A DNA stretch of 64,000 nucleotides from Candidatus Accumulibacter conexus (GCA_017592775.1 JAGFNJ010000018.1:1-64000), one strand, 5' to 3'. Counted from the stretch's first letter, positions 8,504 to 17,818 are shown. The notes: generated from the sequence alone by a model not told the origin. Numbers and translations are program-made.

Positions 8504-9681
8504 CACAGATAGCCCTCCTGCTCGCCCTTCTCGCCGAGTTCGTCGAGCACCGCGGCGAGTCCGGCGAGCGTCGCCGGCAATCCTGCGGCGCGCAGCCGTT
8601 CGAGCTGCTGCCGATCGCCTTCGGTCAACGGCTTGCGCTGTGGCAGGCCGCGCAACCGCTCGGCAGCCATTTCCGGCGCCTGCCAGGGAAGACCCGCGGC
8701 CTCCCAGATGCGTCCGGCCTCGAGCGCGATGGCGATGCCGGCCGGGTCGGGGTCGCAGGCGATGTCGGCGGCTGCCGGCGCGTGCGCGAGCAGCCGCGCC
8801 ATCGCCGTCCGCCACCAGCCCGGCGGAAAACCGGGCAGCCAGACGACGCCGTCGCCGAACTGACGCTCGCGGGCAACGCGCTCGAAACTGCTGCGGTTCT
8901 CGACCAGTCGCCAGCAGCGCAGGCAGGCGTCGGCGCCCACCATGGCGGCGACCGTCGCCGGTGTCAGGCCGATCCAGTCGGCTGCGGCATCGAGCGCGAT
9001 ACTGCCCGCGCGGCGTCCCGGCCGCTGCACGTGCAGCAGCACGGGCGCGCTGATCAGGAGCAGCGGCGTATGGCCACTGATGCCCAGGCCAGCGAGGTCG
9101 CAGTGCTCGGCCAGCCAGTTCCACTCGGCCTCGCTGATGCTCTTCGTATCGCCACGGGCAAACCAGGAAAAATCGCGGCGCGTGCCGCTGCGCTCTTCGG
9201 CGTGCCAACACTCGAGCCGTTCGAGCAGCGACAGGCGGCGCAGCGCGCGTGCCGGCGGCAGCGCGGCAAGTGTCCCGGCAGCAGCGAGCAGCTCCGGATG
9301 CACGAAGTGCATGTGCTCTGCGCCCTCCCAGGCCTGCCGTGCGGCCTGCGGATCGGGCAGGCCAAGCGCCGTCAGCAACGCTCCGCGATCGACGATCTCG
9401 ACCTTGCTCGGCCACCAGGCCTGCCCGCGCAGCTCTTCAGTGACCACCGCCCAGCCGGCCTGCACGAGCCATTCGAGCAGCGCCTGCGCCAGCGGATAGG
9501 CCTTGCCGTCACCGCCCGCCAGGGTTTTCCAGTAGCTGTTGCCGCCGCGCCGAAGCCAGCGCGCCAGCAGTGCGCGGCGTTCGGCCGGCAAGGTGTCGGG
9601 GGCCAGTCGCGGGCCGTCGAAACGGCGCCGGCGCCGCTGCCACGGCGGGCCGTTGCCGAGCGGCTCGATCCGTTCAGGCAT
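8503..9681 (-). CDS. jetD: Wadjet nuclease subunit JetD (MksG-like, Toprim fold)
   Basis: A 392-residue protein in the position of JetD, the Toprim-related nuclease that cuts small circular DNA held by the JetABC motor. The C-terminal half has the expected metal-binding pattern: E261 in LVENRSSF, and D310/D312 in ACDPDPAGIA, as in topoisomerase-VI-A-type Toprim folds. The N-terminal part (WLRRGGNSYWKTL onward) looks like the DNA-binding arm. The DPDPAG form resembles DUF2399 at least as much as DUF2220, so the Wadjet subtype is left open. The start overlaps the jetC end by 8 nt, giving tight coupling. It would act in the cytoplasm against plasmids. Confidence 0.85.
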   Translation of the reverse strand: MPERIEPLGNGPPWQRRRRRFDGPRLAPDTLPAERRALLARWLRRGGNSYWKTLAGGDGKAYPLAQALLEWLVQAGWAVVTEELRGQAWWPSKVEIVDRGALLTALGLPDPQAARQAWEGAEHMHFVHPELLAAAGTLAALPPARALRRLSLLERLECWHAEERSGTRRDFSWFARGDTKSISEAEWNWLAEHCDLAGLGISGHTPLLLISAPVLLHVQRPGRRAGSIALDAAADWIGLTPATVAAMVGADACLRCWRLVENRSSFERVARERQFGDGVVWLPGFPPGWWRTAMARLLAHAPAAADIACDPDPAGIAIALEAGRIWEAAGLPWQAPEMAAERLRGLPQRKPLTEGDRQQLERLRAAGLPATLAGLAAVLDELGEKGEQEGYL

Positions 9682-12481
9682 CGCCGGCAGGCGTTTCCAG
9701 GTCGGTGACCTGCCGCACCAGGACACCGACGCGACTCGCCCAGCGCTCGTCGGGGCGCTTCTTGGCGGTGACGAGGGTGATCGCCGCCGGATCGTAGACG
9801 CCGACGTTGTGCGTCACCGGCGTCGTCAGCAGGTACTGCGCGCGGGTCGCCCTGAGAAAGGCGCTGACGCGCTCGATGTTCATGATGTCGAGGTGGGCAA
9901 AGGGCTCGTCGATGAAGACGAAGCCGCCCGGGTGCGATTCCTCCATCATCAGCCCGACGAGCAGGATCAGCGACTTGACGACCTGCTGGCCACCGGAGGC
10001 ATCCGAGTCGTTCATTCCCATCAGGCCCTTGGCATCGAACTCGAAGCGGACGACCAGCGCCGCCTGCGCCAGCGAACCCTCGTCGGCAGCCAGCGGCGGC
10101 AGTTCGACTTCGACACGGACGCCGGCCATCTCGCCGAGCAGGCGCAGGTTCTTCGCATAGCGGCTGGCGGTGTGGCGCAGCACCTTGACGTACTCGCTGC
10201 GCGCGGCATCGGTCTGCGCACGCGCCATGTCGTTGTCGCGGCGCCGGTCGCTGACCTCGCGCTGCTGGCGTTGCAGGCTGTCGCGCAGGTTGTCGCGCAG
10301 GGCGACGACGGTGGCATCGGTCTCCCAGGATTCCTGCGCGAAGCGGCGTTCGATCTCGGCGAGACGGCGGTCGATCGCACGCACGTCGCCCCACTGCTCG
10401 GCCAGCGCCTGGTTGCCTGTCGTCTCCTGCCAGGCCGGCGGCAGTTCACGGCGTTGCCGGCGCAGCCGGCGCAGACGTTCGGCCTGATCGCGCCGGCCGG
10501 CGAGATTCTCGAGACCGGGCAGGCTGCTGCGCAGAGCGGCGATCTGACTGGCGATGGCGGTCTCGGCAAGCTGCGCGGCGCGCAGCGCCTCTTCCGACTC
10601 CTGGCGTGCCTGGCGCGCGCCCCGTGCCGAGCGGGCGGCGCCCTGATGCCCGTCGTCGGCTCGCTGCAGGGCATTGCCGGCTTCGGCGAACTCGCCGGCG
10701 CGAGCCGCCAGGTCGCGCCGCGCATCGCTGCCGGAAAGACGCTGGCGCAGTGCCGCGACGTCGCGCTCGACCTCATGCAGGCGCTGCCGCAGGGGCGCCA
10801 GGTCATCCTCGAGTTCGCCCTGGCGCTGGCGCAATGCGGCCATCCGGGCCTGCCCGAAGCGTGGCAGCTCCGGTGCGGCGTGCCGGCCGCCACGCCGCTC
10901 GCGCAGGTAGCCCTGGCGACTGACCCAGTCCTGACCGCGCGGCAGGCGGGCGCCGACGGCGGCGTCCTCGACACGCTGCGTGCGCTGCAGGACGTGGATC
11001 AACCACTCCGGCACCGGACCGGTCAGCCGCAGCACCTCGAGCAGCGAGCCCGCCCCGGCTGCGGGGACGGCGACGGTTTCCGGAACGACATAGTGGCGGT
11101 AATGCAGGCGCTCGCCAAGGACGAAGGCCTCTTCGGCCTGCTGCGGGTCGTCGAGCAGAACGATGTGCGCGAATGGGGCGAGGGCGGCTTCGACGGCATT
11201 CGACCAGCCCTCATCGGCGATTTCGAGCCGCTCGGCGAGCAGCGAGTGGCCGATGCCGGCGCCGTGCAGCGCCGCGCGGAAACGACTGACGTCCGCCGGG
11301 TCGGCGCGCCGGCCGGCACTCAGGTGGTGCAGGAGTTCGGCGACCTGCGCCAGCTCGGCACTGCCGGCCGCCAACCGCAGGCGCAGACCATCGCGTTCGG
11401 CTTCGGCCCGCTCCAGCGCCTCCTGGTCGGCAAGCGGATCGCCACCCTCGACACGCGCCGCCGCGAGCAGGCGCTGACGCTCCTCGAGCCGGGTCAGCCA
11501 GCGGGTTCTCTCGGCATTGGCCTGGTTGAGCGCCGCGTTGGCCGCCTGCTCGGCCGTCTCGGCCTCGAGCCGGGCCACGACGCCGGCATGGACGGCCTGT
11601 TGTCGCAACGGCAGCTCGTCGACGCGCGCCCGCAGCTCGTCGCGTGTTCGCCGCCAGTCACGGCGGGTTGCCGCCAACTGGCGGCGGGCGCCGCGGATCG
11701 ATTCGTTGAGCGAATGGAACTCGAGCCGTGGCCGCGTCTCGGCGGCCAGCGCCTGCCTTTCTCTGGCCAGCGCCTGCCACTCGAGGTGACGGTTCACCTT
11801 CTGCTCGAAGCGTTCGAGTTCGTTGGCCAGCCGCGACTCCTCGCCCTGCATCGCCTTCAACTCGGCGTTCACCAGTTCCTGGTGCGCGCGCGCCTCGGCA
11901 TAGCGGTCGAGCGTCTCCTTGTCGCCGAAGACCTGGAAGACGAGGTCGAGCAGTTCCCTGCCGGAGAGCTCGCAGAGCTTGTCGGTCTGCCCTTGCTCGA
12001 GCGACAGCACGCGCGCCAGCGCCGGCGTCAGCCCGGCCTGGTGCAGCAGTTGCCGCCAGTCGCGGACACCGTACTCGGTACCCTCGGTCTCGATGCGCTC
12101 GATCGCCACATCGCCCGGGGCGAGGAAATAGACCCGTGCCCAGTCGCCGCCATTGCGCTCGATGCGGCAGGCCAGCGTCACCTGCTCCTCCTGGTGGGGC
12201 GGCCAGAAGGGGCGCCGATGGTTGGGCAGGCGACGATTGTCGACGACCGCGCGCAGCCAGGCGAAGTCCTCGCCGTTGCGCCGCACGTAGCGCTTGTAGT
12301 CGCGCTTGCGACTGCCGTGCCCGGAACACTCGAGCGCCAGCAGCGTGCGCAACGCATCGAGCAGCGTCGTCTTGCCCGAACCGTTGGGGCCGACGATGGT
12401 GACGATTGGCGCCGCCAGCGGGATCTCGAGCCGCTGCCAGTAGTCCCAGTGGACGAGTTCGAGCTTCTCGAAACGGAACAT
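9674..12481 (-). CDS. jetC: Wadjet SMC-like ATPase JetC (MksB-like)
   Basis: The 935-residue product has the SMC layout: Walker A GPNGSGKT at 31-38, two long coiled-coil arms rich in Glu, Arg, Gln and Ala around a central hinge region, the ABC signature SGGQQ near 829, and Walker B VFIDEPFAHLD with D858/E859. It should form the dimeric DNA-loop-extruding motor of the complex with JetA and JetB. It is shorter than housekeeping SMC or MukB, as expected for the MksB/JetC group. The ATG overlaps the jetB stop (TGATG). The head-domain residues needed for ATP hydrolysis look intact, so the motor is probably active. Confidence 0.92.
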   Translation of the reverse strand: MFRFEKLELVHWDYWQRLEIPLAAPIVTIVGPNGSGKTTLLDALRTLLALECSGHGSRKRDYKRYVRRNGEDFAWLRAVVDNRRLPNHRRPFWPPHQEEQVTLACRIERNGGDWARVYFLAPGDVAIERIETEGTEYGVRDWRQLLHQAGLTPALARVLSLEQGQTDKLCELSGRELLDLVFQVFGDKETLDRYAEARAHQELVNAELKAMQGEESRLANELERFEQKVNRHLEWQALARERQALAAETRPRLEFHSLNESIRGARRQLAATRRDWRRTRDELRARVDELPLRQQAVHAGVVARLEAETAEQAANAALNQANAERTRWLTRLEERQRLLAAARVEGGDPLADQEALERAEAERDGLRLRLAAGSAELAQVAELLHHLSAGRRADPADVSRFRAALHGAGIGHSLLAERLEIADEGWSNAVEAALAPFAHIVLLDDPQQAEEAFVLGERLHYRHYVVPETVAVPAAGAGSLLEVLRLTGPVPEWLIHVLQRTQRVEDAAVGARLPRGQDWVSRQGYLRERRGGRHAAPELPRFGQARMAALRQRQGELEDDLAPLRQRLHEVERDVAALRQRLSGSDARRDLAARAGEFAEAGNALQRADDGHQGAARSARGARQARQESEEALRAAQLAETAIASQIAALRSSLPGLENLAGRRDQAERLRRLRRQRRELPPAWQETTGNQALAEQWGDVRAIDRRLAEIERRFAQESWETDATVVALRDNLRDSLQRQQREVSDRRRDNDMARAQTDAARSEYVKVLRHTASRYAKNLRLLGEMAGVRVEVELPPLAADEGSLAQAALVVRFEFDAKGLMGMNDSDASGGQQVVKSLILLVGLMMEESHPGGFVFIDEPFAHLDIMNIERVSAFLRATRAQYLLTTPVTHNVGVYDPAAITLVTAKKRPDERWASRVGVLVRQVTDLETPAGDA

Positions 12482-13122
12482 CAGGCCTCCTCGGCCGACC
12501 GCTGGCGCAGCAGATCGCCGAGCGCGCCCTGCAGGATGCGTGGCGCCAGTTCGGCGTAGTCGAGGGCCAGGTCGAGCAGCGGGCCCTCGTGAATCATTCC
12601 CAGCCGGCGCTCGATGAAGCCGAGCCGGGTGAGCGTCGGCAGCATGAACTGCCTGACGCGTGCCTTGCCGCCGAGCAGCTTGCCGTAGTCTTCGAGCAGC
12701 GCGCTTTCGGCGACGACACCGGAGACCGCCGCGCTGTCGCGGTCGACCGGCCGCGAAGCGCCGAAGAGGTCGCTCTGGCCCTGGCTCTCGAGACTGTCGC
12801 GGCTGATCTGGCGCTCGCGCTTGGGCAGGATGATCAGCGCCCAGAGCAGCACCAGCAGCGCCACGACATCGCGCGACAGGCCGATGTTGCTCGCCTGCCA
12901 GTCCTTGTCGGTTTCGAAGACGGCGCTCTCGGCGGCGCGGTCGACACCGATCGCGACATGCGCCGCATACGGATGGTCGAGGAGCCGCAGTCCGCAGGCG
13001 GCCAGCCGCGCCTCGACCTCGCCGCGCAGACCGGCATCGACCAGCAGGCGGCAGACGCCGGGATCGCTGCGTGGCAGGCTGCGACGGGCAAGAAGGCGGG
13101 CGATCAATGGTGCAGCGTCCAT
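12481..13122 (-). CDS. jetB: Wadjet subunit JetB (MksE-like, DUF4194)
   Basis: A 213-residue predicted winged-helix KITE-type accessory subunit. Recognisable stretches are LWALIILPKRERQISRD and VRQFMLPTLTRLGFIERR, matching the DUF4194/MksE pattern from memory. It sits between the JetA and JetC genes, as in known Wadjet and MksBEF operons, and its stop overlaps the jetC start. The ATG at 13122 lies 22 nt after the jetA stop with only a weak ribosome site, which suggests translational coupling. The protein is expected to bridge the SMC neck and the JetA kleisin. Confidence 0.88.
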   Translation of the reverse strand: MDAAPLIARLLARRSLPRSDPGVCRLLVDAGLRGEVEARLAACGLRLLDHPYAAHVAIGVDRAAESAVFETDKDWQASNIGLSRDVVALLVLLWALIILPKRERQISRDSLESQGQSDLFGASRPVDRDSAAVSGVVAESALLEDYGKLLGGKARVRQFMLPTLTRLGFIERRLGMIHEGPLLDLALDYAELAPRILQGALGDLLRQRSAEEA

Positions 13123-13144
13123 GGGCGGCTCATCCAGGCAGGTT

Positions 13145-14434
13145 TCAGGGAAGGTCCGGCAGCGGTGCGATGCAGCCGGGCGTGATCGCCGCCACCTCGG
13201 CGCGATTGACCGTCGCCAACTCTCCCGCCGCCGCCTCAGCGGACCACAGCAGTTGCACCGGCAGCGCCGCCAGCGGCGCCAGGTCGGACGGCGCCTTGTC
13301 CTCGCCAAGGAACGGCAGCAGCGAGAGACGGTAGGACGCCGACCGGAAACTGCCGCCGACGACGACATCGGCAACCGGGATCGGGCTGTCGAGGTGCAGC
13401 AGCGCCTGCAGCAGGGCAGCAAGTTCGGGCGGTGGCTCGACCGGCAGTTCGCGCGTCGTCGCCACCGCCGCCGGTGGCGGCAGGCTCGAACGACGGCGAT
13501 CCGGGTGCTGGCGGTCGACCAGTTCGGCCTCGGCGATGTCGAGCATCACGTCCTGCAGCGCGAAGACCGGCTCCGGGACGATGCGCAGGCCGCCGTCGGC
13601 CAGCGCGGCGACCTGCTCGAGCGCGAGCCCCTTCAGCCAGGCAGCGACGTCCGACGACGACAGGCCGCCCTGCGACAGGTGCACGCGCTGGCGGGCGATC
13701 GCCGCCAGCTCGCGCTGGAAGACCGAAGTCATGCGCATGATGCGCGACTGCCGCGAACCGATCTCCTGCGCCAGCCGCCAAGTGGCGTCGTCAAAGCCCT
13801 CTTCCGAGAGGCCGGCAAGGATGGCAGTGCCCTTCTCCATCCATTTCCACACCGATTGCAGGCGGGCCTGCGCGGCGACGAGGCGGAACTCGGAGCCGGA
13901 AGCGACGGCGGCGGCGAACTGCGCTTCCAGCTCGGCCAGGCGCGCCAGCAGGTGGCGCAGGGTATCCGCCGAGAGGCGACCGACGGCACCGCCGGCAGCC
14001 ACCTGCGAGGCGAGAAAGCCGAGTTCGGCGTCCTCCTCGGCGGCGAACTGCAGCATCAGGTCGATCGCCGCCAGCGCCATGCGGCCGGTTGGCGCCAGAT
14101 GATACAACCGCTGCTCGCCATCCCAGATCAGCAGCTCGTGTTCGCGCAGCCGCTTGAGCACCGTGTCGAGCTTGACCGGGTCGAGCCAGACGAACTGCTC
14201 CTCGAGTTCGCGCGGCGACCAGAAAGGTGATTCGGCGCGCGTACCGATTCCCTTGAGGACCGACAGGCGGATCAGCACCTCGTCGTCACCGCCGCGAAAG
14301 AGGGCGACGAAAGCCGCCAGCAAGGGTCGTGCCGAGAGCAGCGGAAAGAGCGACGGAACGTCCTCGGCGACGACGCCGGCGGCGAGGAAATCACCCAGTG
14401 TCGAACTCGGTGATCTGCTGGCGTGCTGGCTCAC
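13145..14434 (-). CDS. jetA: Wadjet kleisin-type subunit JetA (MksF-like, DUF3375)
   Basis: A 429-residue protein, first gene of the defence operon. It has an N-terminal helical/winged-helix region (FWSPRELEEQFVWLD, then VLKRLREHELLIWD), a long helical middle and a C-terminal small winged-helix-like part. This matches the MksF/JetA kleisin that closes the SMC ring. The start is a GTG at 14434; no nearby ATG fits. No strong Shine-Dalgarno sequence is visible before it. The operon promoter should lie in the 520-bp gap upstream, shared with the divergent DUF2796 operon. Confidence 0.85.
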   Translation of the reverse strand: MSQHASRSPSSTLGDFLAAGVVAEDVPSLFPLLSARPLLAAFVALFRGGDDEVLIRLSVLKGIGTRAESPFWSPRELEEQFVWLDPVKLDTVLKRLREHELLIWDGEQRLYHLAPTGRMALAAIDLMLQFAAEEDAELGFLASQVAAGGAVGRLSADTLRHLLARLAELEAQFAAAVASGSEFRLVAAQARLQSVWKWMEKGTAILAGLSEEGFDDATWRLAQEIGSRQSRIMRMTSVFQRELAAIARQRVHLSQGGLSSSDVAAWLKGLALEQVAALADGGLRIVPEPVFALQDVMLDIAEAELVDRQHPDRRRSSLPPPAAVATTRELPVEPPPELAALLQALLHLDSPIPVADVVVGGSFRSASYRLSLLPFLGEDKAPSDLAPLAALPVQLLWSAEAAAGELATVNRAEVAAITPGCIAPLPDLP

Positions 14435-14958
14435 GACGCTGTGCCACCACCAGCCAGATGCGCCTCGGCAACAGCCGCGCCCACCGCCAAGCGCCGCCCG
14501 GGCAGGTGCTTGCAGCCGGGCGGGGCAGCCGGCGGCTGCCAGTCGTCAGCAACCGCAGAGAAGCGGTGCGGCCAGCGGCAGGAGCGCAGCAACATCAGCC
14601 ACATGTTTTCCATCCTTCATCGAGCGACATCCCGAGCCCTGTGGCGTCTTGCGGCGGCGATGACGCCACCGCACAAGCCGTCTGCGGCAACAGTTCCCGG
14701 CGCCCTGCCGCAGTCGGCGGCGCCGCCACTCGCCACAGGCCAAGGGGCCGATTATCGCCCAATTCGGTGCCACGCGCCCGCACCGACGACCGACGCGCCA
14801 CCTCGCTGAGGTCTGCCGGCCAGTTCGGCAACGCCAGCGGTCGCCGCCGCCCGGCCTCGCCGGCCGCGATTGCAGCCGGCAGCGCCGCACCCAGACGCAA
14901 TCCTGTTGCATTCGCAATGACGTTGTGCTTCAATCCCGCCGTCACCCGGAGGCCTCGA
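14435..14958. other. Divergent intergenic region between Wadjet and zinc-ABC operons
   Basis: This 524-bp GC-rich gap has no supported gene. It must carry the promoters for jetA (minus) and the DUF2796 gene (plus). A short CATT-CGC-AATG inverted repeat at 14909-14919 lies about 40 nt before the DUF2796 start, but its 4-bp arms are too weak to call an operator. Confidence 0.5.
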
Positions 14959-15483
14959 ATGAAGACATCACCCCTGCCCTGCCTGCTCGTCGCCATCTGT
15001 CTGCTGCCTTTGCCGGCCGTGGCCGGCAAGACGGCTGCGCACGTCCATGGGGTGGCCAGCCTGGAGGTCGCCATCGACGGCGGCACGCTCACCCTGCAGT
15101 TCGAGACGCCACTGGCGAATCTCCTTGGCTTCGAGCACGCACCGCGAAACGAAAAGCAGAAGCAGGCGGTGCGGGCAATGGCGGACCGACTGCGCGAGGC
15201 CGGCGCGGTTTTCACGCCGTCACCGGCAGCCCGCTGCAGCGCGACCTCCGTCGAACTCGAGTCGCCGCTGTTGCAGCCGTCGCCGCAGTCCGGCGGCGAC
15301 GGCCATGCCGACCTCGACAGCCGCTTCGTCTTCCGCTGCGCGGATCCTGCAGCACTGCGCGACCTCGAAGTCGGCCTCTTTGCAAGCTTCCCCAGGCTGC
15401 AGCGGATCGACGTCCAGGTCGCCGGGCCGCGCGGGCAGTCCGCCGCCCGCCTGTCGCCGCAGCAGCGGCGTGTCTCCTGGTAG
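14959..15483 (+). CDS. DUF2796 periplasmic protein (ZrgA-like)
   Basis: The 174-residue product has a signal peptide (about residues 1-22, ending AVAG), the family opening AAHVHGVASLEVAIDGG, and FETPLANLLGFEHAP. DUF2796 proteins include ZrgA, a periplasmic zinc-binding component of the Vibrio cholerae Zrg uptake system. The His-rich metal-binding linker of longer members is reduced here; an isolated GGDGHAD remains. The start is set by GGAGG at 14948-14952, 6 nt upstream of the ATG. ABC ATPase and permease genes follow within 5 nt, so the three form one operon. A role in zinc or another divalent metal is inference from family and order. Confidence 0.8.
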   Translation: MKTSPLPCLLVAICLLPLPAVAGKTAAHVHGVASLEVAIDGGTLTLQFETPLANLLGFEHAPRNEKQKQAVRAMADRLREAGAVFTPSPAARCSATSVELESPLLQPSPQSGGDGHADLDSRFVFRCADPAALRDLEVGLFASFPRLQRIDVQVAGPRGQSAARLSPQQRRVSW

Positions 15484-15487
15484 GGAC

Positions 15488-16201
15488 ATGCCGGCGACCG
15501 TCATCCGGATCAGGGATCTGCGCTTCCGCTGGGCCAACGATGCCGGCTTCTGCCTCGACATTCCCCTCTTCGAAGCGCAGGCGGGCGAGCGCATCTTCCT
15601 CCACGGCCCGAGCGGCAGCGGCAAGAGCACCCTGCTCGGATTGCTCGGTGGCGTCCTCGTGCCCGAACGCGGCAGCCTGCATCTGCTCGACCGCGAACTG
15701 ACGCAGTTGCGGCCGGCGGCGCGTGACCGTTTCCGGGCCAACCACATCGGCTTCATCTTTCAGCAGTTCAACCTCATCCCCTATCTTTCGCTGGTCGACA
15801 ACGTCCTCCTGTCCTGCCGCTTTTCGGCCCGCCGTCTGGCGCGGGCAACCGCTGCCGGCAACTCGCCGGCAGCCGAGGCGCACCGCCTGCTGACGCGACT
15901 CGACCTCGACCCGTCGTTGCACGGGCGCCAGGTCACCCGCCTGAGCGTCGGCCAGCAGCAGCGGGTCGCGGCTGCCCGCGCGCTGATCGGGCAGCCCGAG
16001 ATCGTCATCGCCGACGAGCCGACCTCGGCGCTCGATGCCGAACGGCAGGGCGCGTTCCTCGCACTGCTGCGAGACGAGTGCGAGCGCAGCGGCAGCACCC
16101 TGCTCTTCGTCAGCCATGACCGCCGGCTGGCGGCCGGCTTCGACCGCGAGCTGTCGTTGAGTGCGCCCGGCGCCGGCGCCCCCAGCGAGGTCACGCAATG
16201 A
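15488..16201 (+). CDS. ABC transporter ATP-binding protein (LolD/MacB-type)
   Basis: A 237-residue ATPase with Walker A GPSGSGKST, Q-loop FIFQQFNLIPYLS, signature LSVGQQQR, Walker B IVIADEPTSALD and switch His in LFVSHD. All catalytic positions are present. The pattern matches the LolD/MacB group that powers FtsX-type permeases. Its ATG sits 5 nt after the DUF2796 stop, and its stop overlaps the permease start (ATGA). It probably energises metal-related transport or extraction with the next gene's product at the inner membrane. Confidence 0.92.
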   Translation: MPATVIRIRDLRFRWANDAGFCLDIPLFEAQAGERIFLHGPSGSGKSTLLGLLGGVLVPERGSLHLLDRELTQLRPAARDRFRANHIGFIFQQFNLIPYLSLVDNVLLSCRFSARRLARATAAGNSPAAEAHRLLTRLDLDPSLHGRQVTRLSVGQQQRVAAARALIGQPEIVIADEPTSALDAERQGAFLALLRDECERSGSTLLFVSHDRRLAAGFDRELSLSAPGAGAPSEVTQ

Positions 16202-17460
16202 AGTGGTTGCTCATGCTGGCCGTGCGCAGCGCCTGGAACCGGCGCCTGACGCTCGGCATGACGCTGGTCGCCGTCGCCCTCAGCGTCACCCTGCTGCTCG
16301 GCGTCGAGCGCGTTCGCCACGAAGCGCGCAGCAGCTTCGCGCTGTCGGTCTCCGGGACCGATCTCGTCGTCGGCGCCCGCACCAGCGCCGTGCAACTGAT
16401 GCTCTACGCCGTCTTCCGCCTCGGCGAGGCGAGCAACAACATCCGCTGGCAGAGCTACCTGGCGGTAGCGGAGAATCCGGCCGTCGCCTGGGCCATTCCG
16501 CTGTCGCTCGGTGATTCGCATCACGGCCTGCCGGTGCTCGGCACGACCGCGGCCTACTTCGAGCATTTCCGCTACGGCGACGGGCAACCACTGGCATTCG
16601 CCGCCGGCGCGCCCTTCAGCGGCCTCTTCGACGCGGTCCTCGGCGCCGAGGTGGCGGAGAGGCTCTCCTACAGCCTCGGCGACCGAATCGTCATCAGCCA
16701 CGGCATGGGTGACGTCGGCCTCGCGGAACATGACGACAAACCGTTCACGGTGGTCGGCATCCTCGCGCGTACCGGCACACCTGTCGACCGCACGCTGCAT
16801 GTCAGCCTGGAAGCGATCAACGCCATCCATCTCGACTGGGCAGGCGGCGCACCGCTGCCGGGGCTGTCGATCCCGCCCGAACACGTGCGCAAGTTCGACC
16901 TCCGGCCGAAGGAGATCACCGCCGCGCTGGTCGGACTGAAGAACCGCGCCGCGGTGTTCCGGGTGCAGCGCCAGATCAACAACTACCCCGACGAGCCGCT
17001 GCTCGCCGTGCTGCCCGGCGTTGCCCTCGACCAGCTCTGGCAGATGGTCGGTCTGGCCGAACGAACGCTGCTGGCCGTTTCGGCGATGGTCGTTGTCGTC
17101 GGCCTCGCCGGCTTGGTAGCGGTCATCCTGGCCAGCCTCGGTGAACGCCGCCGCGAACTCGCCATCCTGCGCTCGGTGGGCGCGCGCCCCGGCGAACTGT
17201 TCCTGCTGCTGAGTGCCGAGGCGCTTTTCGTCACCGTCCTCGGCGCTCTCCTCGGCGTCGCGCTGCTGGCCCTGCTGACCGCACTGCTGGCGCCGCTCGT
17301 GCAGGCACACTTCGGTCTCTCGCTGCAGGCGCAATGGGTTTCCGCCGACGAACTGCGGCTGCTGGCGGCGGTCGTCGCCGCCGGCCTGCTGGCCAGTCTG
17401 GCCCCCGGCTACTCGGCCTATCGCCTCTCGCTCGCCGATGGCCTGACGCCACGGCTGTGA
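16198..17460 (+). CDS. ABC transporter permease, FtsX/MacB family
   Basis: The 420-residue inner-membrane protein has one N-terminal transmembrane helix, a large periplasmic domain (about residues 45-270) and three C-terminal helices, the classic FtsX/LolC layout. GERRRELAILRSVGA between helices 2 and 3 is the cytoplasmic coupling segment of this family. The start overlaps the ATPase stop. With a DUF2796 partner it resembles the permease of Zrg-type systems. From sequence alone a lipoprotein- or peptide-handling role cannot be excluded. Confidence 0.9.
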   Translation: MKWLLMLAVRSAWNRRLTLGMTLVAVALSVTLLLGVERVRHEARSSFALSVSGTDLVVGARTSAVQLMLYAVFRLGEASNNIRWQSYLAVAENPAVAWAIPLSLGDSHHGLPVLGTTAAYFEHFRYGDGQPLAFAAGAPFSGLFDAVLGAEVAERLSYSLGDRIVISHGMGDVGLAEHDDKPFTVVGILARTGTPVDRTLHVSLEAINAIHLDWAGGAPLPGLSIPPEHVRKFDLRPKEITAALVGLKNRAAVFRVQRQINNYPDEPLLAVLPGVALDQLWQMVGLAERTLLAVSAMVVVVGLAGLVAVILASLGERRRELAILRSVGARPGELFLLLSAEALFVTVLGALLGVALLALLTALLAPLVQAHFGLSLQAQWVSADELRLLAAVVAAGLLASLAPGYSAYRLSLADGLTPRL

Positions 17461-17818
17461 GCCGAGGCACGGCGAACGGGTGCCGTCGACCACCGCCGCC
17501 TGACGGGGTGGACACCGAGCAGGCCACGTGGTGCAGGAAGCCCGACCACCCAGCCCGGACCAACACCAGTACGCCCTGAACATCGCACCGACCCTGCCGG
17601 CTGCGGTGGGCTGCCCAGGGGCGCGCGCTGCCCGCCCCGATCCCCGCTCGCAAGGAGGGCCGATCCTCTGGAGTTTCTGGCTGATCTGCCGACGGCCCCT
17701 CGCCGCATTCGCAGCCGCTGCATTGGCGTACCATTGACAGCGCTCGGCCACGGCACCGCCAGCCCTGGTCACGAGCCAGAACATCTGTCTGCCCAATGTC
17801 CAGAGGAAGGATTCAGCC
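17461..17818. other. Intergenic region
   Basis: This 358-bp gap lies between the permease and the alcohol dehydrogenase. A short plus-strand reading from 17528 ends in a hydrophobic stretch but has no ribosome site and was not called. The ribosome site AGGAAGGA precedes the dehydrogenase ATG. No terminator or operator was recognised. Confidence 0.5.

Noticed and set aside
7643-8512. Plus-strand frame in the gap after the PEP-CTERM gene
   Set aside because: No ribosome site, no domain, and half of it is antisense to the cupin gene.
9539-12559. A 1006-codon plus-strand open frame
   Set aside because: It is antisense to jetC and jetD, whose ATPase and Toprim motifs are clear; its sequence is low-complexity and lacks a ribosome site.
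14909-14919. CATT-CGC-AATG as a Zur operator before the DUF2796 gene
   Set aside because: The arms are only 4 bp and the flanks do not continue the symmetry; this can occur by chance.
17528-17737. Small ORF with a hydrophobic end before the alcohol dehydrogenase
   Set aside because: No ribosome site and no sign of conservation can be judged; composition matches noncoding GC-rich sequence.
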